A stretch of DNA of 64,000 nt, from positions 310,001 through 374,000 of the forward strand of contig OZ252237.1 of NCBI GenBank assembly GCA_965249525.1, given 5' to 3'. Below, in pieces: positions 1 through 8,363 of this stretch (position 1 is the first letter of the stretch; every line of letters begins with the position of its first letter). The notes below the pieces were generated by a model. That model was not told where the DNA came from, did no database searches, and saw nothing but the letters and a program-made list of their open reading frames with translations. Source of the stretch: G965240465 sp965249525 (lineage in GTDB: Bacteria > SAR324 > JACQKK01). The position numbers were made by a program, and so were the translations under genes.

Positions 1-4
1 CAGA

Positions 5-1594
5 ATGTGTGCTGCATGGCTGCTGCTGTTGCTGGCACCTGCTGGGGTGCTGGCACAACAAGCAGGCGGGGTGTTGCGTGCCCAGCTGCGCGGTGATCCA
101 CCCAGCCTTTCCATCCATGAGGAAGCTACACTCAGTACCAACTTTCCTGCCATGCCCCTGTTCAACAACCTGGTAATTTATGCGCCCAACAGCACAGTGG
201 AAACTCCCAAAAAAATCTCCCCAGAATTAGCCCTCCGTTGGAAATGGAGCAAAGACGGCCGCAGCCTGAACTTTGTTTTACGCCAAGGGGTTCGTTGGCA
301 TGACGGCAAGCCATTTACCAGCCGCGATGTCCAATACACTTGGCAGCTGCTGCGCAACCAAGAACCTCAACAGCTGCGTAAAAACCCCAGACGGGTGTGG
401 TATCAGCAAGTACAGCGAGTTAGCACAGAGGGAAAGCATCGGGTCACTTTTCATCTGCGCCAGTCGCAGCCGTCTTTGCTGGCTATGCTGGCCAGCGGAT
501 ACGCCCCTGTGTACCCCGCCCATATCTCGCCTGACCAAATGCGCACCCGCCCTGTGGGAAGCGGACCTATGCGCTTGGTTCACTGGCAGCGAGGCAGGGA
601 AATCAAGCTGGAACGCAATCCCCACTACTGGAAGTCCAATCGTCCCTATTTGGATGGTATTGTTTATACCGTCATTCCCAATCACGCCACCCGCATGCTT
701 GCCCTTAGTGCAGGTCAGCAAGATCTGGGATTCCCACATGATGCCAATCCTCGAGACGCCCAAGATGTCTTAAAGCGTTCCCCACAGCTGAAAGCCGTGG
801 TAAAGCCATCCAACGCTTCTCTCAATCTGATTATCAATCCCAAAGCTGCTGTTTTACAAGATGCTGATATCCGCCAGGCCATCAATCTGATGATTGACCG
901 CCAAGCCTTTCAGCAAGTTTTTGGTGGAGAAAAGAGTGGGTTTCTCAGTGGGGTGCTGATGTCGCCCCCTTATGGGGTGTGGGGGCTGGCTGCCAAAGAC
1001 CTGCAGGACATCAACGGCTATAACCATTCCGAGCGCACCCGTCTCCAAGCCCAAAAACAAGCCCAACAAATCCTGCGCAGCAAGGGCTATTCTTCCGCAA
1101 ACCCCCTGCCGTTGGTGATATCCACTCGCGATGTAAGAATCTATCGCAATGCAGCAACCTTGCTGGCAGGACAACTGAGTCAAACCTTCATCCGCCCCAC
1201 TATCCGTGTTATAGAACGCAGCTTGTGGCATGCGCGTATTCGTAAAGGCGATTTTCAAATAGGCATGAATATCACCGGCTTGGGTCCCGATGACCCAGAT
1301 GCCATGTATTTTGAGAACTATGTTTGTGAATCAGAACGCAACTATTCGGGATACTGCAATCAAGAGCTGGAGCAATTGTTTCAACAGCAGTCGCATACCC
1401 GCAGTTTTCGGCAGCGCTTAAAATTGGTACATCAAATTGAACGGCGTTTACTCAAAGACAATGCGCGCCCGATTATTCTTCAGCTGCAAGGTTATACCAT
1501 ATGGTCGCCCAGGGTTCGGGGGTTAAGGCTTCGTCAGAGTGCGTATCATGGTTGGCGCATGGAAGATGTATGGGTCTCATCGGCTAAGCCATAG
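5..1594 (+). CDS. ABC transporter periplasmic peptide-binding protein (SBP family 5, OppA/DppA-like), possibly 5'-truncated
   Basis: Extracytoplasmic receptor that delivers oligo- or dipeptides to the ABC permease encoded just downstream. The N terminus is a hydrophobic signal sequence ending in a signal peptidase I-like site (VLA before QQAGG). No lipobox cysteine is present. The body has the family's typical segments: the HDGKPFTSRDVQYTW region near residue 100, GSGPMRLVHW near 190 and a C-terminal lobe with DDPDAMYF. The first ATG lies 5 bases from the window edge, the upstream frame is open and the n-region lacks basic residues, so the true start may be outside the window. First gene of an operon with two more genes that together encode two permease and two ATPase domains. 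The ligand cannot be told from sequence; nickel or other SBP_bac_5 ligands remain possible. Confidence 0.88.
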   Translation: MCAAWLLLLLAPAGVLAQQAGGVLRAQLRGDPPSLSIHEEATLSTNFPAMPLFNNLVIYAPNSTVETPKKISPELALRWKWSKDGRSLNFVLRQGVRWHDGKPFTSRDVQYTWQLLRNQEPQQLRKNPRRVWYQQVQRVSTEGKHRVTFHLRQSQPSLLAMLASGYAPVYPAHISPDQMRTRPVGSGPMRLVHWQRGREIKLERNPHYWKSNRPYLDGIVYTVIPNHATRMLALSAGQQDLGFPHDANPRDAQDVLKRSPQLKAVVKPSNASLNLIINPKAAVLQDADIRQAINLMIDRQAFQQVFGGEKSGFLSGVLMSPPYGVWGLAAKDLQDINGYNHSERTRLQAQKQAQQILRSKGYSSANPLPLVISTRDVRIYRNAATLLAGQLSQTFIRPTIRVIERSLWHARIRKGDFQIGMNITGLGPDDPDAMYFENYVCESERNYSGYCNQELEQLFQQQSHTRSFRQRLKLVHQIERRLLKDNARPIILQLQGYTIWSPRVRGLRLRQSAYHGWRMEDVWVSSAKP

Positions 1595-1678
1595 TGGGAG
1601 CATTGTGGCAGTATTAGCCAGGCATAAAGAGCATGTTCAAAGAGGGAAGCCTGGTGAGGGGGATTCTAAGGTAGATAA

Positions 1679-2638
1679 ATGCAAAGCACGCTGGCGGGAT
1701 ATCTGTGGCGGCGGGTGTTGATAGCGGGCTTTGGTCTGTGGTTGGTATCGTTGCTGTCATTTGCTTGGACTGCGCTGGCGCCTGGGAGTGCGGTGGATGC
1801 GCTGCTGGGGGAGGCAGGCATGGCAGGGGGGGATGCTGCGGTTCGTCTTGAGCGTGAATTTGGCTTGGATGCGGGGTGGGTGGTGCAGTATGGGCGTTGG
1901 ATGGGGGGGTTGCTGGGGGGCGATTGGGGGTACTCACATGTGTTGGAACAGGATTTGGGGCCTTATTTGTTTCAGGGGTTGGTTTTGAGTGCCAGGTTGG
2001 GTTTGTTGGCATTGTTGTGGATGGCATTGTTGGGTTTGGGTTCGGGTATTTGGACAGCTTTTCAGCGAGGCGGTGTGGTGGATGGGGTATTGCGGGTGTT
2101 GGGTTTGTTGGGATTATCATTGCCGTCATTTTGGTTGGGCTTATTGGGTTTGCTGGGGGCTTTGAGGTGGCTGGGGGTGCTGCCGATTTACAACAGTCAA
2201 GCAGGTTCTGTGTGGCAGGAGATATGGGTTTGGGGACTGCCTTCATTGGTTGCGGGTTTGCGGGGGGCGGGCTTGTTGCAGCGCTTCACCCGTGCTGCCA
2301 TGTTGGAGACTTTAAGGCAAGATTACTGGCGTACGGCGTTGGCCAAGGGGGTTCATCCTATGCGGGCGGTGGTTGTGCATGGATTGCGCAATGTGCTGCC
2401 GCCGTTGGTTACCCTGTTGGGGCTGGAAGCTGCCTTTATGCTGGGTGGCTTGGTGGTTACCGAGACGGTATTCAATATTCCTGGTTTGGGCTTTTCTTTG
2501 GTGCAGGCGGTGCGTTGGCGTGACTGGCCTACTGTGCGGGCTATGCTGTTTTTATTTGCGCTGTTAACTTTTGCCATCAATTTGTTGGTGGATTTTCTCA
2601 ATGCGCTGCTGGATGTTCGTCAGCAGCAATGGCATTAG
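1679..2638 (+). CDS. Peptide ABC transporter permease, OppB/DppB type
   Basis: Inner-membrane permease subunit (binding-protein-dependent transport, type 1 fold) of 319 residues with about six membrane segments. The EAA loop that docks the ATPase is visible near residues 215-240 (YWRTALAKGVHPMRAVVVHG), and the C-terminal ETVFNIPGLG motif is diagnostic of OppB/DppB proteins. It lies 84 bp after the binding protein and 49 bp before the permease-ATPase fusion, in the same direction, so it is cotranscribed. Codons are strikingly G+T rich compared with the C+A-rich gene upstream. The last 13 bases, including the TAG stop, form the first of four tandem 13-bp copies that run to the Shine-Dalgarno of the next gene. 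Confidence 0.9.
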   Translation: MQSTLAGYLWRRVLIAGFGLWLVSLLSFAWTALAPGSAVDALLGEAGMAGGDAAVRLEREFGLDAGWVVQYGRWMGGLLGGDWGYSHVLEQDLGPYLFQGLVLSARLGLLALLWMALLGLGSGIWTAFQRGGVVDGVLRVLGLLGLSLPSFWLGLLGLLGALRWLGVLPIYNSQAGSVWQEIWVWGLPSLVAGLRGAGLLQRFTRAAMLETLRQDYWRTALAKGVHPMRAVVVHGLRNVLPPLVTLLGLEAAFMLGGLVVTETVFNIPGLGFSLVQAVRWRDWPTVRAMLFLFALLTFAINLLVDFLNALLDVRQQQWH

Positions 2639-2677
2639 GCAATGGCATTAGGCAGTAGCATTAGGCAGTGGCATTAG
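2626..2677 (+). repeat. Four tandem 13-bp copies starting at the stop codon of the OppB-type permease
   Basis: Unit gcaatggcattag occupies 2626-2638 (ending with the TAG stop), 2639-2651, 2652-2664 (gcagtagcattag) and 2665-2677 (gcagtggcattag). Copies 1 and 2 are identical; 3 and 4 have one or two changes. The end of copy 4 begins the AGGAGG Shine-Dalgarno (2676-2681) of the next gene. Confidence 0.95.
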
Positions 2678-2687
2678 GAGGTGTTGG

Positions 2688-4706
2688 GTGCTTATGAAGC
2701 CAGAGGCGATGAAGAAAGGCAGGGTGCTGACTCGGCTGAGAGAGGCAGCCAGGGATTATCCTTTGGGGACGATGGGTGCTGTGGTGCTGGCTGTTTTCAC
2801 TTTGTGCGGGTTGGGTGCCGAATTACTGACTGTGCATGATCCCTTGCACACGGGCTTAATGCCTCCCTTGGCTGTTCCTTCTGCAACCGCTTGGCTGGGT
2901 TCAGATGCCCTGGGGCGCGATGTGTTTAGCCGCATGGTATTTGGTGCGCGGCTTTCTTTGACTGTTGCGGTGGCATCCTGTTTATTGGCAGGTTCTGCAG
3001 GTTTGCTGTTAGGGGTATTGAGCGGGTTTATTCCTCGTTGGCCGGATGCTTTGCTGCAGCGGGTCTTGGATGCCTTTCAGAGCCTTCCTTTGTTAGTGGT
3101 GGCGGTGGTGTTGGCTGCTGTGCTTCATCCATCTTTGTTTGCCACGGTGTTGGCTATTGCTTTTCCCTTAACCCCAAAAACTGCTCGTGTGGTGCGTGCC
3201 TGTGTATTGCAAATCCGTGTTCGCCCCTTTATAGATGCTGCCCGCATCCAAGGCTTATCCATCACACGCTTGCTGGTTAGTCATCTCTTGCCCAATCTTT
3301 ATACACCCCTTATGGTGATGGTAAGCGCCCAGCTGGGAATCGCCATACTGCTGGAGGCATCGCTGTCGTTTTTGGGCTTGGGTATTCCAGACCCCGCACC
3401 TTCTTGGGGGCGCATGCTGTCAGAAATCAGCCTGGCGGACGCCACCAGTGCCCCTTGGTTGTTGTGGGCTCCTGGCAGTGCTATCGCTTTATTGGTACTG
3501 GGTGGTAATTTGCTGGGAGATGCCTTGCGTGACATGCTAGACCCTGTTTCTGCACAACCACCCTCGGCTTTTGATAAACTTGCTGCCAAATCCCTATTCT
3601 CAAACACCCTTTCTTCATTTCATTTCAAGAATTCTCTTATGCATGACCACCAGGCATCTGCTTCTCCCCAGGTGAAAGACTCACCAGAGCACTCCCCAGA
3701 TCATGCAGCTGCAAGCGACACCCCTGCATCTTCAACAGCCTTGCTGCAAATGGAGGGTATGTGCGTACGCTTTCATACCCGTCAAGGCACGGTGCATGCC
3801 GTGAGTGATTTGGATTTGCGTCTGGAAAGGGGGCAGACTCTGGGCTTGGTAGGCGAGTCGGGCTGTGGAAAAACCGTGTCTGCACTAAGCATCCTGCGCT
3901 TGATTCCCTGCCCGCCAGGAGAAATCAGTGCGGGTGCCATTCACTTCCAAGGACGCCAATTGCTGGCTGTCAATGAGGCGCAAATGCGTTCTATACGCGG
4001 CAATGAGATATCCATGATTTTCCAAGAACCCATGACTTCTTTGAACCCAGTCTTGACGGTGGGATTCCAAATTGCAGAAGCGGTGCGCTTGCATCAAGGT
4101 CTCTCAGGCAAGGAAGCCCGCCAAAAAGCTGTGGAAATGCTGCAAATGGTACGCATCCCCGAAGCACAGCAGCGCGCCCGTGAGTATCCACACCAAATGT
4201 CCGGCGGCATGTGTCAACGGGTGATGATTGCCATTGCACTGGCATGCAACCCGCAAATACTGATTGCCGATGAACCCACCACCGCCCTGGATGTCACCAT
4301 CCAAGCACAAATTCTAGAATTGCTGGAAGATATGTGCTTACAAACCGCCGCTGCCGTGTTGATGATTACCCATGACCTGGGTGTTATCGCCCAAACCTGC
4401 CAGCGGGTAGCCGTGATGTACGCCGGCCGCAAAGTAGAAGAAGCCAGCGTCCACATGCTTTTCAATCGTCCCCAGCATCCATATACTCTGGGATTGCTGC
4501 GCTCACTGCCAGGGAATGTGGCCGGCAAGCGCCTGCAGGAAATCTCCGGGATTGTTCCCTCGCTGTACAATCTACCCCCCGGCTGCGCCTTTGCCCCACG
4601 CTGCTCTTATGCCACCGAGCAATGCCGCCACCACCAACCCCAGCTAGAAAGCAAGGCGGATGGGCATCTGGCTGCCTGCTGGCACTCGGATAAACTTTCC
4701 AGCTAG
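2688..4706 (+). CDS. Fused peptide ABC transporter permease-ATPase (OppC-OppD type)
   Basis: Single 672-residue protein joining the second permease subunit to the first ATPase subunit. Residues 1-290 are OppC/DppC-like: an N-terminal membrane segment, GSDALGRDVFSRM near 74, an EAA loop (DAARIQGLSITRLLVSHLLP) and EASLSFLGLGIPDP. A linker of about 55 residues (DHQASASPQVKDSPEHS...) follows. Residues 350-672 are an OppD-type ATPase with Walker A GESGCGKT, signature MSGGMCQR, Walker B ILIADEPTTALD and the oligopeptide C-terminal cysteine motif (PPGCAFAPRCSYA). Start GTG 2688 is chosen because AGGAGG ends 6 bases before it; an ATG follows at 2694. Fused permease-ATPases are known in this transporter family but uncommon. 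The last 13 bp are duplicated after the stop. Confidence 0.88.
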   Translation: MLMKPEAMKKGRVLTRLREAARDYPLGTMGAVVLAVFTLCGLGAELLTVHDPLHTGLMPPLAVPSATAWLGSDALGRDVFSRMVFGARLSLTVAVASCLLAGSAGLLLGVLSGFIPRWPDALLQRVLDAFQSLPLLVVAVVLAAVLHPSLFATVLAIAFPLTPKTARVVRACVLQIRVRPFIDAARIQGLSITRLLVSHLLPNLYTPLMVMVSAQLGIAILLEASLSFLGLGIPDPAPSWGRMLSEISLADATSAPWLLWAPGSAIALLVLGGNLLGDALRDMLDPVSAQPPSAFDKLAAKSLFSNTLSSFHFKNSLMHDHQASASPQVKDSPEHSPDHAAASDTPASSTALLQMEGMCVRFHTRQGTVHAVSDLDLRLERGQTLGLVGESGCGKTVSALSILRLIPCPPGEISAGAIHFQGRQLLAVNEAQMRSIRGNEISMIFQEPMTSLNPVLTVGFQIAEAVRLHQGLSGKEARQKAVEMLQMVRIPEAQQRAREYPHQMSGGMCQRVMIAIALACNPQILIADEPTTALDVTIQAQILELLEDMCLQTAAAVLMITHDLGVIAQTCQRVAVMYAGRKVEEASVHMLFNRPQHPYTLGLLRSLPGNVAGKRLQEISGIVPSLYNLPPGCAFAPRCSYATEQCRHHQPQLESKADGHLAACWHSDKLSS

Positions 4707-4719
4707 ACTTTCCAGATAA
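4694..4719 (+). repeat. 13-bp tandem duplication starting at the stop codon of the OppC-OppD fusion
   Basis: actttccagctag at 4694-4706, ending with the TAG stop, is followed directly by actttccagataa at 4707-4719. Two of the 13 bases differ, and both copies end in a stop triplet. Confidence 0.8.
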
Positions 4720-4777
4720 AATAGCCCCGCCACCCATGTTGCCTGCCACTTCAACCGTTCTTTGACCTTTGCTGCCC

Positions 4778-5848
4778 ATGACCATTGCTCCTCCCTTCAT
4801 GACTGTGTCTGAACCAGGCCCTTCCCAAGAGATGGCGCCTGGGCAGCCTGCGGTATCCGCAGCTGGTTCAAAGAATTTTTTGCTGCAAGTAGAAGACTTA
4901 AAGGTGCATTTCCCTGTGCGCTCAGGGGTGTTCTCACGCATTCAAGGCTGGGTAAAAGCCGTAGATGGCGTGAGCTTCCAGATTAAGCCAGGCGAAACCC
5001 TAGGACTGGTAGGCGAATCCGGCTGCGGAAAATCCACCCTGGGTAAAGCAGTCATGCGCCTGCTGCAGCCACAACAAGGACGCATCTTGCTGGATGGCAC
5101 AGACATCACCCGTCTGCAAAGAGGCGCACTCAGAAAATATCGCCGCCGCCTGCAAATGATCTTCCAAGACCCCTATTCCTCCCTTAACCCCCGCATGACC
5201 GCAGGCAGCACCGTAGTAGAACCCCTGCTGGTACACAAAATCGGCAGTCCCCAAGAACAACAAGAACGCGTACGCATTCTGTTTGAACGGGTAGGACTCA
5301 GTCCTGAACAAATGAGCAAATACCCCCATGAATTCTCAGGCGGTCAAAGACAGCGCATCGGCATCGCTCGCGCACTGGCACTCAACCCCCAACTGATCGT
5401 AGCCGATGAACCTGTCTCTGCCCTGGATGTCTCCATCCAAGCCCAGGTCATCAACCTGCTGGACAGCCTCCAGCAAGAACGCGGAATCGCCTACCTGTTC
5501 ATCTCCCACGACCTTGCCCTGGTACGACACATCAGCCACCGTCTGGCAGTGATGTACCTCGGCCGCCTAGTAGAATACGCACCTGCCAAGAAACTGTTTG
5601 CCCAACCCCAGCATCCATACAGCCAGGCTCTCATGCAAGCCGTTCTCTTACCCAAGCCAGGGGCTGCCCGCATCCAAGCCCTGCCAGGCGAAGTCCCCAG
5701 CCCCATCAATCCTCCCCCAGGCTGCCCCTTTCATCCCCGCTGCCCCCATGTGCAAGACCGCTGCCGACATGAAATCCCCAACCTGAGAGAAATACACCAC
5801 CAACATTTCTCTGCCTGCCATCTCGCCCCCTTTCCTGCAAACAAATAG
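4778..5848 (+). CDS. Peptide ABC transporter ATPase, OppF/DppF type
   Basis: Second nucleotide-binding subunit of the peptide importer; it pairs with the ATPase half of the preceding fusion. Walker A GESGCGKST, Q-loop region MIFQDPYSSLNPR, signature FSGGQRQRIGIARALA, Walker B LIVADEPVSALD and the switch histidine in LFISHDL are all intact. The C-terminal oligopeptide/dipeptide extension PPGCPFHPRCPH, found in OppD/OppF proteins, is present. Start taken at ATG 4778; a TTG at 4769 in the same frame is less likely. Coding-strand composition is C+A rich, opposite to the permease gene at the head of the operon. The final 12 bases including the stop recur twice more downstream. Confidence 0.92.
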   Translation: MTIAPPFMTVSEPGPSQEMAPGQPAVSAAGSKNFLLQVEDLKVHFPVRSGVFSRIQGWVKAVDGVSFQIKPGETLGLVGESGCGKSTLGKAVMRLLQPQQGRILLDGTDITRLQRGALRKYRRRLQMIFQDPYSSLNPRMTAGSTVVEPLLVHKIGSPQEQQERVRILFERVGLSPEQMSKYPHEFSGGQRQRIGIARALALNPQLIVADEPVSALDVSIQAQVINLLDSLQQERGIAYLFISHDLALVRHISHRLAVMYLGRLVEYAPAKKLFAQPQHPYSQALMQAVLLPKPGAARIQALPGEVPSPINPPPGCPFHPRCPHVQDRCRHEIPNLREIHHQHFSACHLAPFPANK

Positions 5849-5872
5849 GCAAACAAATAGGCAAACAAATAG
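5837..5872 (+). repeat. Three perfect 12-bp tandem copies starting at the stop codon of the OppF-type ATPase gene
   Basis: gcaaacaaatag at 5837-5848, 5849-5860 and 5861-5872. The first copy ends with the gene's TAG stop. Because 12 is a multiple of 3, the other two copies supply two further in-frame TAG codons. Confidence 0.97.
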
Positions 5873-5909
5873 ATAGGTAAAAGCATCTAGTGCAGAAGTT
5901 CTTGGGGAA

Positions 5910-6818
5910 CTAGTTGGTTTTCATAGTGGAGATATGGGTCATAGTGACCTTGGTGTATGGGTGCTTTGAGAAAGGTTGGTGCAGGCGGTGTTGGAGGGTG
6001 AGGGCTTGGCGATGTTGTAGCACATCATGCACCCGCAGCAGGTGTGCGCCTTTGGAGGCTGCATGGAGTCCGCTGGCGATGGAAGCCCCTAGGCGGGATT
6101 TTGGGGGTGCGTTTTTGGTGAGGCTGGCTAGTGAAGCCTTGCGTGAGGTGCATACCAGCAGGGGCAGACCTAGGCTCAGCAATTGGGGGATGGCGTTGAG
6201 TACTTGCAGATTTTGTTGAGGGGTTTTTCCGAAGCCGTAGCCAGGGTCTAGCAGCAGTTGTGTGGCGCCTACAGCTTTTGCTTGGGCGATGGTTTTTTGG
6301 AAGAATGCCAGCATGTGGTCTAAGAGTTGTTGGGGATGGTGTTGGTGCTGTGGGGGCAGGGGGTGGCGCAGGTTGTTGTAGGTGAGTACCAGTGGGGCTT
6401 GGTATTGTGCTGCCAGTTCTGCCATTTGTGGTTGAGCGAATCCGCTGACGTCGTTGATGATGCGCGCCCCCAGCCGCAGGCAGTGTTCAGCCACCAGGGG
6501 CGTTTGGGTGTCAATGGAAATGGGGATGGGCAGTTGTTGGGCGAGTTGTTTAACGCTGGCTTGCACACGCTCAAGTTCTGTGTGTGGAGGTATGGGTTTG
6601 GCACGAGGATGAGAAGAGGCACCGCCGATGTCCAAGATGTCTGCGCCTGCTGCCACCATGTCTTGGCAGTGCTGGGCTGCTGCTTGGGGAGAGGTGAATT
6701 CTCCCCCGTCGCTGAAAGAGTCTGGCGTAAGATTGAGTACACCCATGAGGCGGGTGTGTTGGAAATCCAGTTGCTGTCTGCCTAGTTTAAGAGGGGGTGG
6801 AGTGCGGGTGGTGTTCAT
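5910..6818 (-). CDS. folP: Dihydropteroate synthase
   Basis: Cytoplasmic folate-pathway enzyme that condenses p-aminobenzoate with dihydropterin pyrophosphate. The N-terminal signature MGVLNLTPDSFSDGG is exact, followed by ADILDIGGASSHPRA, ISIDTQTP, INDVSG and the pterin-binding LLLDPGYGFGKT. SRKASL, which corresponds to the SRK loop, is also present. About 302 residues, slightly longer than most bacterial homologues because of a C-terminal tail after the last helix (QPFSKHPYTKVTMTHISTMKTN). Start taken at ATG 6818; a TTG at 6830 is also in frame. The usual partner glmM is not adjacent. It faces the peptide ABC operon tail to tail. Confidence 0.93.
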   Translation of the reverse strand: MNTTRTPPPLKLGRQQLDFQHTRLMGVLNLTPDSFSDGGEFTSPQAAAQHCQDMVAAGADILDIGGASSHPRAKPIPPHTELERVQASVKQLAQQLPIPISIDTQTPLVAEHCLRLGARIINDVSGFAQPQMAELAAQYQAPLVLTYNNLRHPLPPQHQHHPQQLLDHMLAFFQKTIAQAKAVGATQLLLDPGYGFGKTPQQNLQVLNAIPQLLSLGLPLLVCTSRKASLASLTKNAPPKSRLGASIASGLHAASKGAHLLRVHDVLQHRQALTLQHRLHQPFSKHPYTKVTMTHISTMKTN

Positions 6819-6919
6819 ACAGTGCTTCAAAGTGGCCTATAAGTGGGTGGGGAAGAGTTTCTATGGGTGGCGAAGCGCAGTATGGCTTATGGAGGGTATA
6901 GGTGCTGGGCTTGGCAACA

Positions 6920-8209
6920 CTATTTTTCAGGTTGTGTTGCGGAGGAATTTTCAGCAGATGAAGGCAGAAAAGTTTTCTTTGCTGCCAGCAAGAACAGGCG
7001 TCCGTCATGTTTCATTTGGCCGGCTTTCCATTCTGCTGAGGCACCTGTTCCAAAGAAAATATCTCCCCGTTGATAACCGCGGATGGCACCACCAGTGTCT
7101 TGTACCAGCATGAAGCGTTGAAAGGGATGTTGAGAGATGCCGTTTTCTTCTGTGGAGGAAGGGGCAGGAACTTGGGTGCTGACGAAGGTCAATGCGCCTT
7201 GGGGTAGCAAGCTGCTGTCCAACGCCAGGGAGCGTTCTGCGGTCAATTCCAGTTGAATGTTGCCTAGGGGACCTTTTTTGCGCACCTCAAAGAATACGTA
7301 GCTGGGATTGGTGAGCATGATTTGTCGTCCATGACTGGGATGGGCTTTGATCCAATCCCGCAGCGACTGCATGGTTATCTGTTCTAGAGACATTAATTCT
7401 CGTCTGGCCATCACAGACCCTATGCTGCGGTAAGGATGGCTGTTGGTAGCAGCATAGCCCACCTTGATGCGTTTGTTGTTTGCAAAGCGCAGGATGCCTG
7501 AGCCTTGAATTTGCAAAAAGAACAGATCTACTTCGTTCACCCAGGCGATGATCTCAGCGCGGTTTTTAAGGGAATCATACTGTTGAATTTGTCTGCGGGA
7601 ATCATAGGGCTGTAGACGACCTTTGTACACTTTGCCAAATAGACTGATGTTGGGCAGTTTGGCATTGGCATAGCGTGACAGGTCTATTTCTATCAGGTCT
7701 TTGGGGCGGGCATACAGGGGGGTGTTGAGGTGCTTGCTGGGCTGATGGCTGGCAGCAATTTTGGGTTCAAAGTAGCCGGTGAAGAGTACCTTTGGGGTGG
7801 CGGGGGAAACCTCAAACAGCAGGAATTGTTTTTTCAGTGCGGTGGACAATTCTTGAGGAGAAGAGGCTTTTGCCAGGAGCTCCAGAAACAAGCGCATGGA
7901 ATGTGCCATTTCATTGGCTGAGTAGCGGTGTTCTCCAAAGTTGAAGAAGGCAGGAGGCTCTTTATGGGGTTTGGTTTTTGGGGAGGTCTGCTGGCTAGCC
8001 ATGCGTTGGTAATAACTTAGTGAACGTTCGGCAGCTTGGCGCAGTGATTCTTTGGTACCGTTGTCAAGCAGCTTCAGCCTGTTGACCGAACGGACAGGTG
8101 CTACTTGGGGTGGTTGGGCACATGCGGTCAGTAGTATGACCAGCAGGCATGCGAGTACAGCGATGAAATGGGTGCGCTTGTACAGAGATGATTCCAGCAT
8201 GGGGGTCAT
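6920..8209 (-). CDS. mltA: Membrane-bound lytic murein transglycosylase A (lipoprotein)
   Basis: Outer-membrane-anchored enzyme that cleaves peptidoglycan glycan strands to form 1,6-anhydro ends. A basic n-region, hydrophobic stretch and lipobox LLTAC predict lipidation about 29 residues after ATG 8209; a more distal ATG at 8275 is possible. Family hallmarks follow in order: FTGYFEPKIAASH, the IQGSGILRF and VGYAATNSHPYRSIG region, MLTNPSYVFFEV, and a C-terminal double-psi beta-barrel stretch with VQDTGGAIRG, whose Asp corresponds to the catalytic residue of MltA. The protein ends shortly after IFFGTG. Divergent from lpxK, with about 150 bp between starts. Confidence 0.92.
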   Translation of the reverse strand: MTPMLESSLYKRTHFIAVLACLLVILLTACAQPPQVAPVRSVNRLKLLDNGTKESLRQAAERSLSYYQRMASQQTSPKTKPHKEPPAFFNFGEHRYSANEMAHSMRLFLELLAKASSPQELSTALKKQFLLFEVSPATPKVLFTGYFEPKIAASHQPSKHLNTPLYARPKDLIEIDLSRYANAKLPNISLFGKVYKGRLQPYDSRRQIQQYDSLKNRAEIIAWVNEVDLFFLQIQGSGILRFANNKRIKVGYAATNSHPYRSIGSVMARRELMSLEQITMQSLRDWIKAHPSHGRQIMLTNPSYVFFEVRKKGPLGNIQLELTAERSLALDSSLLPQGALTFVSTQVPAPSSTEENGISQHPFQRFMLVQDTGGAIRGYQRGDIFFGTGASAEWKAGQMKHDGRLFLLAAKKTFLPSSAENSSATQPEK

Positions 8210-8363
8210 GCTGGGCGATATGTGGCGGGAGGTTACGCTTTGAGATAGGTATCTATTGCGAAGATAGCACAGCATTGTTTTTTACAAGGTTATGGTGAAG
8301 ATATATTTTTACATGTTATTTAAGAAAGTGGAAGTGAGGAATGCATAGCTGGAAGGTTTATTG

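Noticed and set aside
3640..4706. Separate OppD gene starting at the internal ATG at 3640
   Set aside because: No Shine-Dalgarno and no stop codon between the permease and ATPase parts; one continuous frame is simpler, although internal initiation cannot be ruled out.
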